NCBI GenBank assembly: GCA_021807225.1
Contig: JAKAPI010000002.1
Span: forward strand, 1 to 64,000
Length of the DNA: 64,000 nucleotides
Source: an archaeon
GTDB lineage: Archaea; Thermoproteota; Nitrososphaeria; Nitrososphaerales; UBA183
Reading direction: 5' to 3'
The position numbers were made by a program, and so were the translations under genes. Shown in pieces: positions 7,533 to 16,556 of the stretch. Under the pieces are notes generated by a model, which did not search any database, was not told the DNA's origin, and saw only the letters and a program-made list of their open reading frames with translations. Position 1 is the first letter of the stretch. Every line of letters starts with the position of its first letter.

Positions 7533-9059
7533 GTGACTACCTTGGACTACAAATGGAAAGCACTGTCGGTTACGTCGACCGGCGCCCTGATGGCGGCCGT
7601 CGACAGCACCGTGGTCCTCCTCGCCCTCTTCCCCATGGCCGAAGACCTGCACTCCGACTTCGTGACCATGATCTGGGTGATCATCGCGTACCTCGTCGTG
7701 AACACGGCCCTGGTCCTGAGCCTGGGGAGGCTCGCCGACATGTACGGGAGAAAGCTCCTCTACAACATCGGCTTCGTCATCTTCACCATCGGGTCGGCCC
7801 TCTGCGGCTTCGCCCCCACGGGGCTCTCTCTCGTCGCCTTCAGGGTGATCCAGGGGACGGGTGCGGCCCTCCTAACCTCCAACTCCTTCGCCATCCTCTC
7901 CGAGGCATTCCCCCGCGGCGAGACGGGGAGGGCCTTCGGCATCCAGTCGATAGTATGGGGCCTGGGGAACATACTCGGGATTGTCCTCGGGGGAGTCATA
8001 ATCACTTACACGTCATGGCGCTGGATCTTCCTGATCAACATCCCCGTGGGAATCTTCGGCACGACCTGGGCCTACAAGGTCCTCCGGGCCGTCAAGCCCC
8101 CCGGTCAGCGGGGGTCTTTCGACATCCCCGCGGCCGTGTCGTTCACCCTTGGCCTTCTGTCACTCCTGCTGGGGATCACCTGGGGGCTCCTCTACTCCTG
8201 GTGGAACTCGACGACCCTGGGCGCGCTCCTGCTCTCGCCGCTCTTCTTCGGAGGCTTCGCTGTCTGGGAGTGGAAGTACAGCAAGGACCCCATCCTCGAC
8301 TTCGGCTTCTTCAGGAACAGGGCCTTCACCTTCTCCATCATAGCGTCCCTGTTCCAGTTCCTCGCCGTGTTCAGCGTCAACTTCCTCCTGATCTTCTACC
8401 TTGAGGGGATAGCGGGGCTGTCTGCCCTCACTTCGGCGTACCTCATCATCCCGTTCGCCCTGGCCACGGCGGCTCTCGGGCCGGTGGGCGGGATGGCGTC
8501 GGACCGGTTCGGGTTCAGGAAGACGTCGATGCTCGGCGTGGCGGTCACTGCGCTCTCCCTCTTCCTCTTCAGCCAACTGACCACAGGGACCACACTGCTC
8601 GAAATCGGGATCATAGAGGCTATCTCCGGGGTCGGGCTCGCCTTCTTCTGGCCGTCCAACACTTCGGCCATAATGGCGGCTACGCCGCCGGCAAAGTACG
8701 GGGTGGGGTCGGGCACCATGAACACCTTCAGGAACACTGGCATGATACTCAGCTTCGCGCTCTCTTTGACTGCGGCGACCTCGGTGATACCCCCTCGCGT
8801 GGTCTACCAGCTCTTCATCGGGAACCTTACCAGCAAGCTCCCCCCAGCGCTCGCCAACTCCTATCTCTCCGGCCAGAGTTTCGCCTTCGAGATTTCAGTG
8901 GCTTTGCTGATCATAGCCTTTGTATTCGTCGCACTCAGCCACAAGAGGGAAGCGACCGCAGTGGAAGTCTCCGCCGACGCGTCGGAGCCCAACCTCCAGA
9001 ATCAGCGTCCGACGTCTGCCCGCATGGACGCGCTCAGCGACTCCGAGTCAACCCTATAG
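7533..9059 (+). CDS. MFS drug/solute efflux transporter, DHA2 family (14 TM)
   Basis: A 508-residue major facilitator of the EmrB/QacA type, expected to export drugs or metabolites using the proton gradient. The MFS motif A-like segment GRLADMYGRKLLY is present near residue 65, and MVVNTAL-type and Gly-rich antiporter motif C-like segments follow. About 14 hydrophobic segments are visible. The frame is open back to 7299, but the first 78 codons are unlike a protein. GTG 7533 starts directly before TM1 and follows a CAAATACT TATA-like box near 7485. A second family member lies at 57214-58665. Confidence 0.9.
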   Translation: MTTLDYKWKALSVTSTGALMAAVDSTVVLLALFPMAEDLHSDFVTMIWVIIAYLVVNTALVLSLGRLADMYGRKLLYNIGFVIFTIGSALCGFAPTGLSLVAFRVIQGTGAALLTSNSFAILSEAFPRGETGRAFGIQSIVWGLGNILGIVLGGVIITYTSWRWIFLINIPVGIFGTTWAYKVLRAVKPPGQRGSFDIPAAVSFTLGLLSLLLGITWGLLYSWWNSTTLGALLLSPLFFGGFAVWEWKYSKDPILDFGFFRNRAFTFSIIASLFQFLAVFSVNFLLIFYLEGIAGLSALTSAYLIIPFALATAALGPVGGMASDRFGFRKTSMLGVAVTALSLFLFSQLTTGTTLLEIGIIEAISGVGLAFFWPSNTSAIMAATPPAKYGVGSGTMNTFRNTGMILSFALSLTAATSVIPPRVVYQLFIGNLTSKLPPALANSYLSGQSFAFEISVALLIIAFVFVALSHKREATAVEVSADASEPNLQNQRPTSARMDALSDSESTL

Positions 9060-9082
9060 GTCGCAAATCCGCCCGCTCCTGC

Positions 9083-9646
9083 ATGCCAGAGGGGACGCAC
9101 GTCTATGTCGTCCAGAAGCACAAAGCTACAGCGCTCCACTACGACTTCAGGCTCGAAATCGGAGGGGTGATGCCTTCATGGTCTATTCCCAAGGGTCCCA
9201 CGCTCGACCCCACGGTGAGACGCCTTGCGATGCCTACAGGTCCGCATGACCTGGAATACAGGCACTTCGAAGGCACCATCCCAGGAGGCAGCTATGGTGC
9301 CGGGGCGGTGATGATATGGGACCAGGGGACCTACGCCATGGAGGCGGAGGTCTCGAAGGGCGCCCGCCGCGAATTGAAAGCGCGGGCCGAGGCCGAGGAG
9401 GCGGCAGAGGCAGGGCTCAGAGACGGGAACCTGAAGTTCGCCCTCTACGGCGCCAAGCTGCAGGGCTCCTTCGCGCTGGTGAGGACGAAGGGACTCGGAG
9501 GAACGAGAGAGGCGTGGCTCCTGGTCAAGCACAGGGACAGCTTCTGTAGGGCGGGATACGACGCCAACGACTACGACCTATCTGCGGAGACCAACCGCAC
9601 GCTCTCACAGATCGCCCAAACCGCACAAGGCGCCGGCCCCTCATGA
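9083..9646 (+). CDS. Stand-alone LigD-type 3'-phosphoesterase
   Basis: A 187-residue protein equivalent to the phosphoesterase module of bacterial LigD, which removes 3'-phosphate or a terminal ribonucleotide at DNA ends. The conserved signature is complete: His13, His19, Asp21, Arg23 and Glu25 (HYDFRLE), then His55 and Tyr59 (PHDLEY) and FEGTIPGGSYGAG. In bacteria it is fused to ligase and polymerase modules for end joining. Here it is alone, with no ligase, Ku or primase-polymerase in the window. It starts 23 nt after the transporter stop and ends at a hairpin terminator. Confidence 0.92.
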   Translation: MPEGTHVYVVQKHKATALHYDFRLEIGGVMPSWSIPKGPTLDPTVRRLAMPTGPHDLEYRHFEGTIPGGSYGAGAVMIWDQGTYAMEAEVSKGARRELKARAEAEEAAEAGLRDGNLKFALYGAKLQGSFALVRTKGLGGTREAWLLVKHRDSFCRAGYDANDYDLSAETNRTLSQIAQTAQGAGPS

Positions 9647-9674
9647 GCATGGATGCTCAGGTGCTGGATTTTTT
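9645..9674 (+). terminator. Hairpin plus T-run terminator
   Basis: GAGCAT (9645-9650) pairs with ATGCTC (9653-9658). A run of T at 9669-9674 follows ten bases later. The hairpin overlaps the stop codon of the phosphoesterase gene. Confidence 0.5.
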
Positions 9675-9706
9675 AGGAACCACAACCCCTTTTCTCGCGT
9701 GAAAAG

Positions 9707-11389
9707 TTGGCGCGATACGTCCTCGTATCCGACACCACCCTATCCCGAAACTACAGGGGTGTCCCGCTTCTCGATTTCCTCGCCAGCGCGCCGACCGACG
9801 CCCTCCCCAAGCCGGTCTACTCATTTCTGAGGGGCCCTCCACCCCCAGCCTCCGGTGGGCGGGCGGTCCTGGCGCCCTACGCCACACGCAAGCTGGAGGC
9901 AGCCCTTCTGAAGGGCCTGCCGAGGGACGAGGTCGTCGTCGCCCAGGAGAGTCACGTCGCGGACTTCGTCGACGAAGACACCGAGGTCATAGGGGTCTCG
10001 ACCATGGACCCGCTCGGACTCGGCCCTCTCACGATGTCATACGCTGTCTTCTTTGAGACCCAAGCCCCCGCCTATGTCCAGAGAGACTTCGAGGACCTCA
10101 TCGCCCGCGTCAATAGGGCGCGCTCGGGAAAGAAGGCGAAGCTGATGGTCGGCGGGCCAGGGGTCTGGGAGTTCACGGTCCGCCCCGACGAGTTGGAAAA
10201 GAACGGCATCGACTACGCGTTCCAGGGAGAGGCGGACGACATAGCCGTGGACCTCTTCCGATACGTGGCCGAGGAGTCCGGCGAGAGGGCAGAGTTCTTC
10301 AGGGGATACCAGACTTTCACCCCTGACTTCCACAAGGAGTGGGCGCCCAACCCCAAGTTCATCAGCCGGCATCAGTTTTCGAGACAGTTTCCTTCACTGG
10401 ACGACATCCCTGAGATAGTGGGCCCGTCTGTGAAGGGGATGGTGGAGGTGATGCGGGGGTGCGGCGTCGGGTGCGACTTCTGCGAGGTGACGCTCAGGCC
10501 CCTCCGCTACTACCCCCCAGAGAAGGTGAAGCGGGAACTCGACGTGAACGTGCGCGCAGGCATGCGGAACGCGTGGCTGCACAGCGACGAAATCTTTGCC
10601 TACGAACATGGGAGGAACTTCGTTCCCAACGAAGAGAGGCTACTCGAACTTGTCACCGCGGTCATGTCGACCCCGGGCATAGGGCACGCCAATCCCACCC
10701 ACGGACGCATCTCCATCCCCGCCGCCTATCCTGACTTCATGATGAAGTTAGCCAAGGAGATGAGGGCTGGGCCGACCAATTGGATCGGCCTCCAAGTCGG
10801 AGTCGAGACGGGGAGCGACAGGCTCGCGCAGATACACATGCCCAACAAGACCCTGCCGCTCAGGGTCGGGCCAGACGGTACCTGGGGGGAGATCGTCTGG
10901 CGGGGGACATACGTGATGAACACCTACTACTGGCGTCCGGCCTTCACCGTCCAGGTGGGACAGGCAGACGAGAATGCGGAGGACAACTGGGCGACGGTGG
11001 CGTTGATCAACCAGATGAGCAGCTCCACCCTCAGAAGCGGCCGGCCCTTCGAGTTCACGATCACCCCGATGCAGCACGTCCCCCTTGGCCTGCTGAAGAG
11101 CCGCGACTTCTCCTCGTTGAAGCTCGACGTCTCCCAGCTGGCCGTCTACTATGCAGCCTACAGGCACCTTGCGAAGGTGGCCGCCAGGAACGCCACCAGG
11201 GCCTCGAGCGAGGCTGGGTTCAGGTCCAGGTACCTCACCGGAGGGATGATCGGGCTCGGGGGGTGGACGATGTTCAGGATGGTCAGGAACATCTGCATGA
11301 AGGGCGGTCTCGACATCGACGCTGCCGAGAGGTACGGCATGTCGGCATCAAATCGCCACCGGGCCCCTTCACTGGTGGCTGCAAGGTAA
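9707..11389 (+). CDS. B12-binding-type radical SAM protein
   Basis: A 560-residue protein with a TTG start. Residues about 80-200 form a Rossmann-like cobalamin-binding-type domain (IGVSTMDPLGLGP, MVGGPGVWEF). A radical SAM barrel follows with the CxxxCxxC cluster motif at Cys252, Cys256 and Cys259, then a long C-terminal region. Such enzymes use a 4Fe-4S cluster, S-adenosylmethionine and often cobalamin to modify unreactive carbons. The N-domain lacks an obvious DxHxxG cobalamin-ligand motif, so B12 binding is uncertain. The substrate is unknown. Confidence 0.82.
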   Translation: MARYVLVSDTTLSRNYRGVPLLDFLASAPTDALPKPVYSFLRGPPPPASGGRAVLAPYATRKLEAALLKGLPRDEVVVAQESHVADFVDEDTEVIGVSTMDPLGLGPLTMSYAVFFETQAPAYVQRDFEDLIARVNRARSGKKAKLMVGGPGVWEFTVRPDELEKNGIDYAFQGEADDIAVDLFRYVAEESGERAEFFRGYQTFTPDFHKEWAPNPKFISRHQFSRQFPSLDDIPEIVGPSVKGMVEVMRGCGVGCDFCEVTLRPLRYYPPEKVKRELDVNVRAGMRNAWLHSDEIFAYEHGRNFVPNEERLLELVTAVMSTPGIGHANPTHGRISIPAAYPDFMMKLAKEMRAGPTNWIGLQVGVETGSDRLAQIHMPNKTLPLRVGPDGTWGEIVWRGTYVMNTYYWRPAFTVQVGQADENAEDNWATVALINQMSSSTLRSGRPFEFTITPMQHVPLGLLKSRDFSSLKLDVSQLAVYYAAYRHLAKVAARNATRASSEAGFRSRYLTGGMIGLGGWTMFRMVRNICMKGGLDIDAAERYGMSASNRHRAPSLVAAR

Positions 11390-11506
11390 GGCGGGGCTCC
11401 GGCTCCGGGGCTGGTGCCCTTCTGTTCCTCCCTGGTTCGACAATCAGGAAATTGACCCGGACTCCGTCAATGGTTTTAAGGGGTCCAAAATCGCCGCGGC
11501 TTCCCC

Positions 11507-12712
11507 ATGACCAAGGCGGCGCTCCACAACTATGTGACCCAGTCGCGGTCCAGGGTCAGGGGAAACAAGAACACCCCGGTCCAGGAGTTCCAAAGGCTGC
11601 TTTCACTGGCGAGAGCGAGGCTCTCGAGCACAGACTCCAAGTCGCTGAAGGCCGACATCAACGGAGTGGTCATCGAGCTGACCACGAACAGCCCCCACCA
11701 GGCGGAGTTCTGGTCCACGAACTGGTGGATGGCCAGGGACGACGCCCCGGTCCAGGCGTCCATCTGCTCGGCGACGGGGGTCGACGGGGTCGACCCGTCC
11801 GCCTACTATTGCCCGGAGCTCCACTCCGCCCTTTTCCTCAACACGGAGTATTACGGCCAGTGCAAGTCCTGGGCGCTCGGGATGGCCGCCGCGATCCTCG
11901 AGAAGGAGGCGAACACGCTTTCGATTCACGGTGCTACCGCCCTCTACAAGGGGAAGGGAGTGGTGATCGTCGCACCGACAGGGACGGGAAAGACCACACA
12001 GTCCTTCCGGATATTCATGAACGACGATGGGAAGATCTGCGGCGACGATTGGGCATACGTCAGGTTCCCGACATCCAAGGGACCCGACCCGGGGCAGCCC
12101 CTGGTGGCCCGGCAGCCAGAGAGGGCGCTCTACATGAGGTCCGAGTCCCAGAAGGACCAGGGGTGGCTGAGGGGCGTGTTCGACACGTCCTTCAACGAGA
12201 ACGTGACGGAAAAGAAGGAAGAGTGCGAGCACATAGAGGGCGCGGCCGGGTGCGCCCTGACCCACGGCAAATGTGTCTTCAACGACGGCATGGGGTGGTG
12301 CTACTACGCCTTCGGCAACTCGAGGGTGCTCGTGAAGAGGGAGGAGATCCTCGGTCCGGAGAAGGTGGTGGACGAGGTACCGGTCAACCTCGTCGTGCTT
12401 CTCAGGCGGGACGACCACAGTCCCGCAGAGGTGAAGCTATCCCCGGAGGAGGCCATAGAAATACTCCGCATGGGCGAATACATGGTGCTTCCAGGCGCAG
12501 GGCCGAAAGAGAAGTGGGGGACGACCTCCCATGAGCCGTGGTACAACCCGTACCTCCTTGAGCTCGACAACGAAGCGCAGGTGAAGTTCTTCAGGATGAT
12601 GTTCAAAGACTGGAAGGTCCCCTGTATAATCCTCAACACGGGCGTCGAGGGGATTCAGAGGAGCCACGAGCGGATCGTGGCAGCCCTGGACGGGCACGCC
12701 AGCCCTCGGTGA
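11507..12712 (+). CDS. HPr-kinase/PEPCK-fold P-loop protein
   Basis: A 401-residue soluble protein. The P-loop APTGTGKTT (residues 156-164) is followed by DGKICGDDWAYV, with Asp180 and Asp181 in the position of the metal-binding pair of HprK (consensus LVADD). This marks the HprK/PEPCK ATPase fold rather than an AAA+ or kinase fold. No PTS protein is seen here, so HPr is an unlikely substrate. A TATA-like GGTTTTAAG at about 11473 fits a leaderless transcript. The substrate is unknown; it may act with the radical SAM gene before it. Confidence 0.78.
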   Translation: MTKAALHNYVTQSRSRVRGNKNTPVQEFQRLLSLARARLSSTDSKSLKADINGVVIELTTNSPHQAEFWSTNWWMARDDAPVQASICSATGVDGVDPSAYYCPELHSALFLNTEYYGQCKSWALGMAAAILEKEANTLSIHGATALYKGKGVVIVAPTGTGKTTQSFRIFMNDDGKICGDDWAYVRFPTSKGPDPGQPLVARQPERALYMRSESQKDQGWLRGVFDTSFNENVTEKKEECEHIEGAAGCALTHGKCVFNDGMGWCYYAFGNSRVLVKREEILGPEKVVDEVPVNLVVLLRRDDHSPAEVKLSPEEAIEILRMGEYMVLPGAGPKEKWGTTSHEPWYNPYLLELDNEAQVKFFRMMFKDWKVPCIILNTGVEGIQRSHERIVAALDGHASPR

Positions 12713-12771
12713 ACCCTGGAAGACAGGCTCCCGGGAATATCTAAGTATCCACCAGCGCGGGGGCATCCTCG

Positions 12772-13614
12772 TTGTTTGTACTAGAGTTCCTCCTCATACT
12801 CTTCCTGGTTTCAATCTTCGCAGGGATCTTCGGTTCAATCGTGGGGCTCGGCGGTGGCATAGTGATAGTCCCAGTGCTCACCCTGTTTCTCGGAGTGGAC
12901 ATCCACTTCGCCATCGGCGCCAGCATCGTCGCGATCATCGGCACGTCGAGCGGCGCCGCCTCCACATACGTCAAAGACAAGGTGACGAACCTGAGGGTCG
13001 GCATGTTCCTTGAGCTCGCCAGCACCTCCGGCGCCATAATTGGGGCAGCCGTGGCTGCCTACGCCAACTCCGCCATCCTTGAGCTGATATTCGGCGGCAT
13101 ACTTCTCGTTACCCTCATCCCCACACTGATGAAAGTCGGCGAGGACATCCCGAAGTCTCCGGAGCTGAAGGGGCTCTCCAAGCGCCTCGCTCTGAAGGGG
13201 AGCTACCCCGAAAAGGACGGTACCGTGATCGAGTACAACACGGAGAGGCCCGTGGCAGGGCTCGCGGGCACCTGGTGCGCAGGGGTCCTCTCGGGGCTCC
13301 TGGGCATCGGGGGCGGCGCGTTCAAGGTGCTCTCCATGGACCTGGCGATGAAGCTCCCGATGAAGGTCTCGACCACCACGTCAAACTTCATGATCGGGGT
13401 GACCGCCGCGGCCAGCGCAGGCATTTACTTCGAGAGGGGCGACGTAAACCCGATAATCGTCGCCCCGGTGGCCATCGGCATACTCATCGGCGCGGCCATC
13501 GGTGCGCGCATGCTGCTGAGGTCGCGCAACCCGACGGTCAGGATCATCTTCGTGATCGTCCTCGCCATCACCGCGGTCGAGATGGTGCTCAGCTCCCTGG
13601 GGATAGCGGTATGA
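12772..13614 (+). CDS. TauE/SafE family anion exporter
   Basis: A 280-residue membrane protein with a TTG start. It has the internal duplication typical of the family: a Gly-rich first TM segment (GIFGSIVGLGGGIVIVPVLTL) is echoed by GVLSGLLGIGGGAFKVLSM in the second half. About eight TM segments. The family exports sulfite, sulfoacetate or other organosulfonate-type anions and related small anions. The stop codon overlaps the start of the DUF1634 gene as ATGA, so the two are translationally coupled and probably work together. Confidence 0.9.
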   Translation: MFVLEFLLILFLVSIFAGIFGSIVGLGGGIVIVPVLTLFLGVDIHFAIGASIVAIIGTSSGAASTYVKDKVTNLRVGMFLELASTSGAIIGAAVAAYANSAILELIFGGILLVTLIPTLMKVGEDIPKSPELKGLSKRLALKGSYPEKDGTVIEYNTERPVAGLAGTWCAGVLSGLLGIGGGAFKVLSMDLAMKLPMKVSTTTSNFMIGVTAAASAGIYFERGDVNPIIVAPVAIGILIGAAIGARMLLRSRNPTVRIIFVIVLAITAVEMVLSSLGIAV

Positions 13615-14018
13615 ATCTGAAGGACCCCGACTCGATGAACAACGTCATAGGGATGGTCCTGAGATACGGCGTCCTGATATCCGCCGCGGTCATCACCCTG
13701 GGGGTCGCCATCCTGGCGCTGTCGGGAAAATACTCGGATGTCGCAAGCCTCCTGACCTACAATCCGAACGTCCCGCACGGCAACTTCGACGTGAGCTTCG
13801 CCGGCATCATCAGCGGGCTTGCGGCGTTCAACCCCCTCTCCATAATCGAGGTGGGCGTGATCCTCCTGATCGCGACGCCCGTCTCCAGAGTGCTGATCTC
13901 TGTCCTGCTCTTCGACGCCGAGGGGGACCGGCAGTACGTCCTGATCACAGGGGTGGTCCTCGCCCTCCTTCTGTTCAGCATGCTCGTCACCCCTTACATC
14001 CCGGGGTTCCACGCATAG
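13611..14018 (+). CDS. DUF1634 membrane protein
   Basis: A 135-residue protein with three TM segments, matching the DUF1634 pattern (MVLRYGVLISAAVITLG near the N-terminus; NPLSIIEVGVILLIATPVSRV in the middle). DUF1634 genes regularly follow TauE/SafE genes in archaea and bacteria. ATG 13611 overlaps the upstream stop by four bases. It is probably an accessory subunit of the exporter. Confidence 0.85.
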   Translation: MNLKDPDSMNNVIGMVLRYGVLISAAVITLGVAILALSGKYSDVASLLTYNPNVPHGNFDVSFAGIISGLAAFNPLSIIEVGVILLIATPVSRVLISVLLFDAEGDRQYVLITGVVLALLLFSMLVTPYIPGFHA

Positions 14019-14067
14019 CGCCCCCGCCGGCCAATCTTAATTACGGCAAGCGGGACGACCGGGCCAC

Positions 14068-14766
14068 TTGGTTACCAGGGCGGTGTTCTTCGATTTGGGG
14101 GGAACCCTGCTCGTCATGCGGAGGAGCCGGATATTCCGGGCAGTGATCAACGAGGCGGGGCGGGACGCCCCCCTCCACGTGATAGATGGCGCATACATGG
14201 GGTTGGAGGGGTGGTGGCTCTCCACCTACGCGGCTGTACCGATGACGCCGGGGGAGACGGACGAGGCCTACAGGCGCCTCTACGAGAAGGTCTTCAGTTC
14301 GCTCTTCCCGGACGCAGACCAGGCGGAGGCACTGAGGGTCTCCAGGCGCGTCCGTGAGCGTTGGCCAGTGCTTGAGAAGAACGTCCCACTCGAACTGTAC
14401 CAGGACGTCGAGCCGACGCTCGGGGAGCTCAAGCGCAGGGGGTATGCCCTGGGCCTGATCTCCAACGCTCCAGCTGACACGGAGAGGATTGTCGGGCCCT
14501 TGGGACTGGACCGGTACATGTCCAACTTCGTGTTCTCCGGGGTCGTAGGCTACACGAAACCTCACCCTGAGATCTTCAACATCGCATTGAGACGAGCGGG
14601 AGCCAAGCCTGAGGAAAGCGTGCACGTGGGAGACCTGTATGAGGCCGACGTGGTCGGGGCGAGGAACGCAGGAATGAAGGGGCTCCTGATCGACAGGACC
14701 GGAACCGGCGGCGATGCCGACTGCCCTACCATATCGAACCTCGGGCAGATCTACGCCCACCTCTAG
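14068..14766 (+). CDS. HAD-superfamily hydrolase
   Basis: A 232-residue haloacid-dehalogenase-like phosphatase, TTG start, with a TATA-like CTTAAT about 30 nt upstream. Motif I is FFDLGGTL: the nucleophile Asp9 is present, but the usual second Asp is Gly. Motif II is Ser/Asn in ISNAPAD, motif III is Lys in YTKPHPEIF, motif IV is VGDLYEADVVGARNAG. A helical cap lies between motifs I and II. The missing general acid-base Asp suggests an altered substrate or a slow phosphatase. Confidence 0.85.
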   Translation: MVTRAVFFDLGGTLLVMRRSRIFRAVINEAGRDAPLHVIDGAYMGLEGWWLSTYAAVPMTPGETDEAYRRLYEKVFSSLFPDADQAEALRVSRRVRERWPVLEKNVPLELYQDVEPTLGELKRRGYALGLISNAPADTERIVGPLGLDRYMSNFVFSGVVGYTKPHPEIFNIALRRAGAKPEESVHVGDLYEADVVGARNAGMKGLLIDRTGTGGDADCPTISNLGQIYAHL

Positions 14767-14795
14767 GCGGCCGCCCTCACACCCCAAACAGAGCG

Positions 14796-15626
14796 TTACG
14801 GGTGGTAGCTGGCGCAGAGCATGCCGAAGTACGTCGGCACCTGGTACGACAGCAGTTCGCCCTTCATGGGCACCATTGACAGCACCCCCGCCAGCATGGC
14901 AATCTGCCAGAGGCTGTCAGGCTTGGCCCCCTCGACGAAGTCTGGCTCGAGGCTCATGAGGCCTTCCAACGATCCATCCCGGACGGCTTCCATGACTAGC
15001 CGATCGTATTCCGCTGCCCTCCGATCGAAACCATACGGGCCGCTCTTCTTGTGGGCATGGGCCTGGTCTGCGCTGGCTACGAACGCGATCCGCTTCTTCT
15101 CGGCAGATGCGGCCGCGGCCACGGCCCTCCCGAAGTCGAAGTTCTGCCGGATGGGAATCCCTCTGGACGGGGTCACTATTACGACCTTGCTCCTCAGGCC
15201 AGCCCCCTTAAGCAGAAACCACATCGGGATCAGCGTCCCCCAGTCCATCGCCAGGTCAGAAAGCGGGCCCTCCAGCGCCCCGTAGTTCGCCTCTACCACT
15301 GGGAGGCCTTCCGACTCCGCCGCCCCAACCACTCTCGCCGCGAAGCCCAAGTCACAGACAGCCCGGAGCTTTATCGACCTCCTCCCTCCGGTTACGCTCC
15401 CCGACGAAAACTGCGAAGCGACGACGCCGATGTGCTTCCGCAGCCTCAGGTTGTGTGGGGTCGATATGACGATGGTGTCTGGTCTCGCTGCCTTCATTTC
15501 GACGCCGAGCTTCCTCATTGCCTGGCGGGTCGGCGCGAAGAGTCGGCGTCTTCTCCCGGCAAGCGCGGGGACTACCTCGTCGCCATGGGGTGCGATGCAC
15601 GCATAGACCAGCGGCACGGTCCGCAT
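14796..15626 (-). CDS. Class III extradiol dioxygenase (LigB family)
   Basis: A 276-residue protein of the LigB/Memo superfamily, in which non-haem iron opens aromatic diols. Candidate metal ligands are His14 (APHGD) and His58 (STPHN). The conserved C-terminal segment FVASADQAHAHKKSGPYGFD is present. The usual Asp-His-Gly motif reads DWG at 129-131, so one conserved His is replaced by Trp. It is the last gene of the five-gene minus-strand operon. AmmeMemoRadiSam proteins share the fold, so ring cleavage is not certain. Confidence 0.78.
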   Translation of the reverse strand: MRTVPLVYACIAPHGDEVVPALAGRRRRLFAPTRQAMRKLGVEMKAARPDTIVISTPHNLRLRKHIGVVASQFSSGSVTGGRRSIKLRAVCDLGFAARVVGAAESEGLPVVEANYGALEGPLSDLAMDWGTLIPMWFLLKGAGLRSKVVIVTPSRGIPIRQNFDFGRAVAAAASAEKKRIAFVASADQAHAHKKSGPYGFDRRAAEYDRLVMEAVRDGSLEGLMSLEPDFVEGAKPDSLWQIAMLAGVLSMVPMKGELLSYQVPTYFGMLCASYHP

Positions 15627-15643
15627 CTAGCCGCCGAGGATAT

Positions 15644-16546
15644 TCAAGCGTTCTTCTCTAGGTAATGCATGATGCCCATCACCGACGTCCTGACCGACAC
15701 CTGGGCGTAGATTGGAAGGTCGGTCGTCTGGGCGTCGCGCTGGACCTCCTGTTCCATCTTCTCTGCGATTTCGTCCAGGGTAGCCTTCTTCCGCCACTCT
15801 TCCTTCACAATTGCCACCCACGACTTCACGAGCTCGACCGTCCTGTCGAAGACCCACTCTGCGTCCGACCTGGTCCCGAAGTGAGGAACGAGGAGCTCGG
15901 CAGGGGAGGTCTGCCGGATTTTGCCAATGCTCGCAGCCAGCTCGTCGGGTTTGAAGCTGGGGGGTGGGGTGGTCGGGATGAGCGCGTTGATGCCGGGGTA
16001 GACTATGCCGACCGCATCCGCGGTGAGCAGGGCGCCGCTCTTCTCGAGCAGGACGGAGATCTGGTGCGGGGCGTGGCCCGGAACGTGCATCAGCAAGGCT
16101 GTCATACCGTCCCCAAGGTCGACGTGATGCTCTTCCCCCACCGAGGTGATCCTTTGCGCCGGGACCGGCTCCGGCGCCCCGTAAAGTTCCACGATCGCCT
16201 TGCCAAAGACCATGGCGGACGACTCGACGAGCCTCGTAGGGTCGACGAGGTGGGGCGTACTCCTCTCATGGGCTATCACTTCAGCGTTGGGCATCACTCT
16301 GAGGAGGCGGCCCGCAGCCCCAGCATGGTCGAGGTGCACGTGGGTGGGTATAAGGTACCTGACGTCGGTCGGCATCACCCCAGCCTCGGCTAGCCCCTCC
16401 AGGACGTTCTGATATGACGAAGCGTATCCGCAGTCTATGAGGGCCGGCTTCGGCCCCTTGACGAGGTACGCCCCGACGGTCCCTCGCTGGCCCAGCGCAT
16501 AGGTGTCGAGCAGGTACACTCGGTCAGAGACCTTTCTCGCATACAA
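15644..16546 (-). CDS. MBL-fold metallo-hydrolase
   Basis: A metallo-beta-lactamase-fold hydrolase of about 300 residues with the zinc motif THVHLDHAG (His69, His71, Asp73, His74 counted from TTG 16546) and later His ligands in VPGHAPHQISV and VPHFGTRSD. The frame is open to an ATG at 16594, which overlaps the upstream gene. TTG 16546 is preferred because GGAG sits seven bases before it. Substrate unknown; thioesterase, lactonase or glyoxalase II-like activity are all possible. Fourth gene of the operon. Confidence 0.85.
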   Translation of the reverse strand: MYARKVSDRVYLLDTYALGQRGTVGAYLVKGPKPALIDCGYASSYQNVLEGLAEAGVMPTDVRYLIPTHVHLDHAGAAGRLLRVMPNAEVIAHERSTPHLVDPTRLVESSAMVFGKAIVELYGAPEPVPAQRITSVGEEHHVDLGDGMTALLMHVPGHAPHQISVLLEKSGALLTADAVGIVYPGINALIPTTPPPSFKPDELAASIGKIRQTSPAELLVPHFGTRSDAEWVFDRTVELVKSWVAIVKEEWRKKATLDEIAEKMEQEVQRDAQTTDLPIYAQVSVRTSVMGIMHYLEKNA

Positions 16547-16556
16547 GTTGAGGCTC

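Noticed and set aside
10780..12534. Long plus-strand open frame across the radical SAM and kinase genes
   Set aside because: Arg/Gly/Pro-rich translation without fold-like pattern; a shadow of high-GC genes in other frames.
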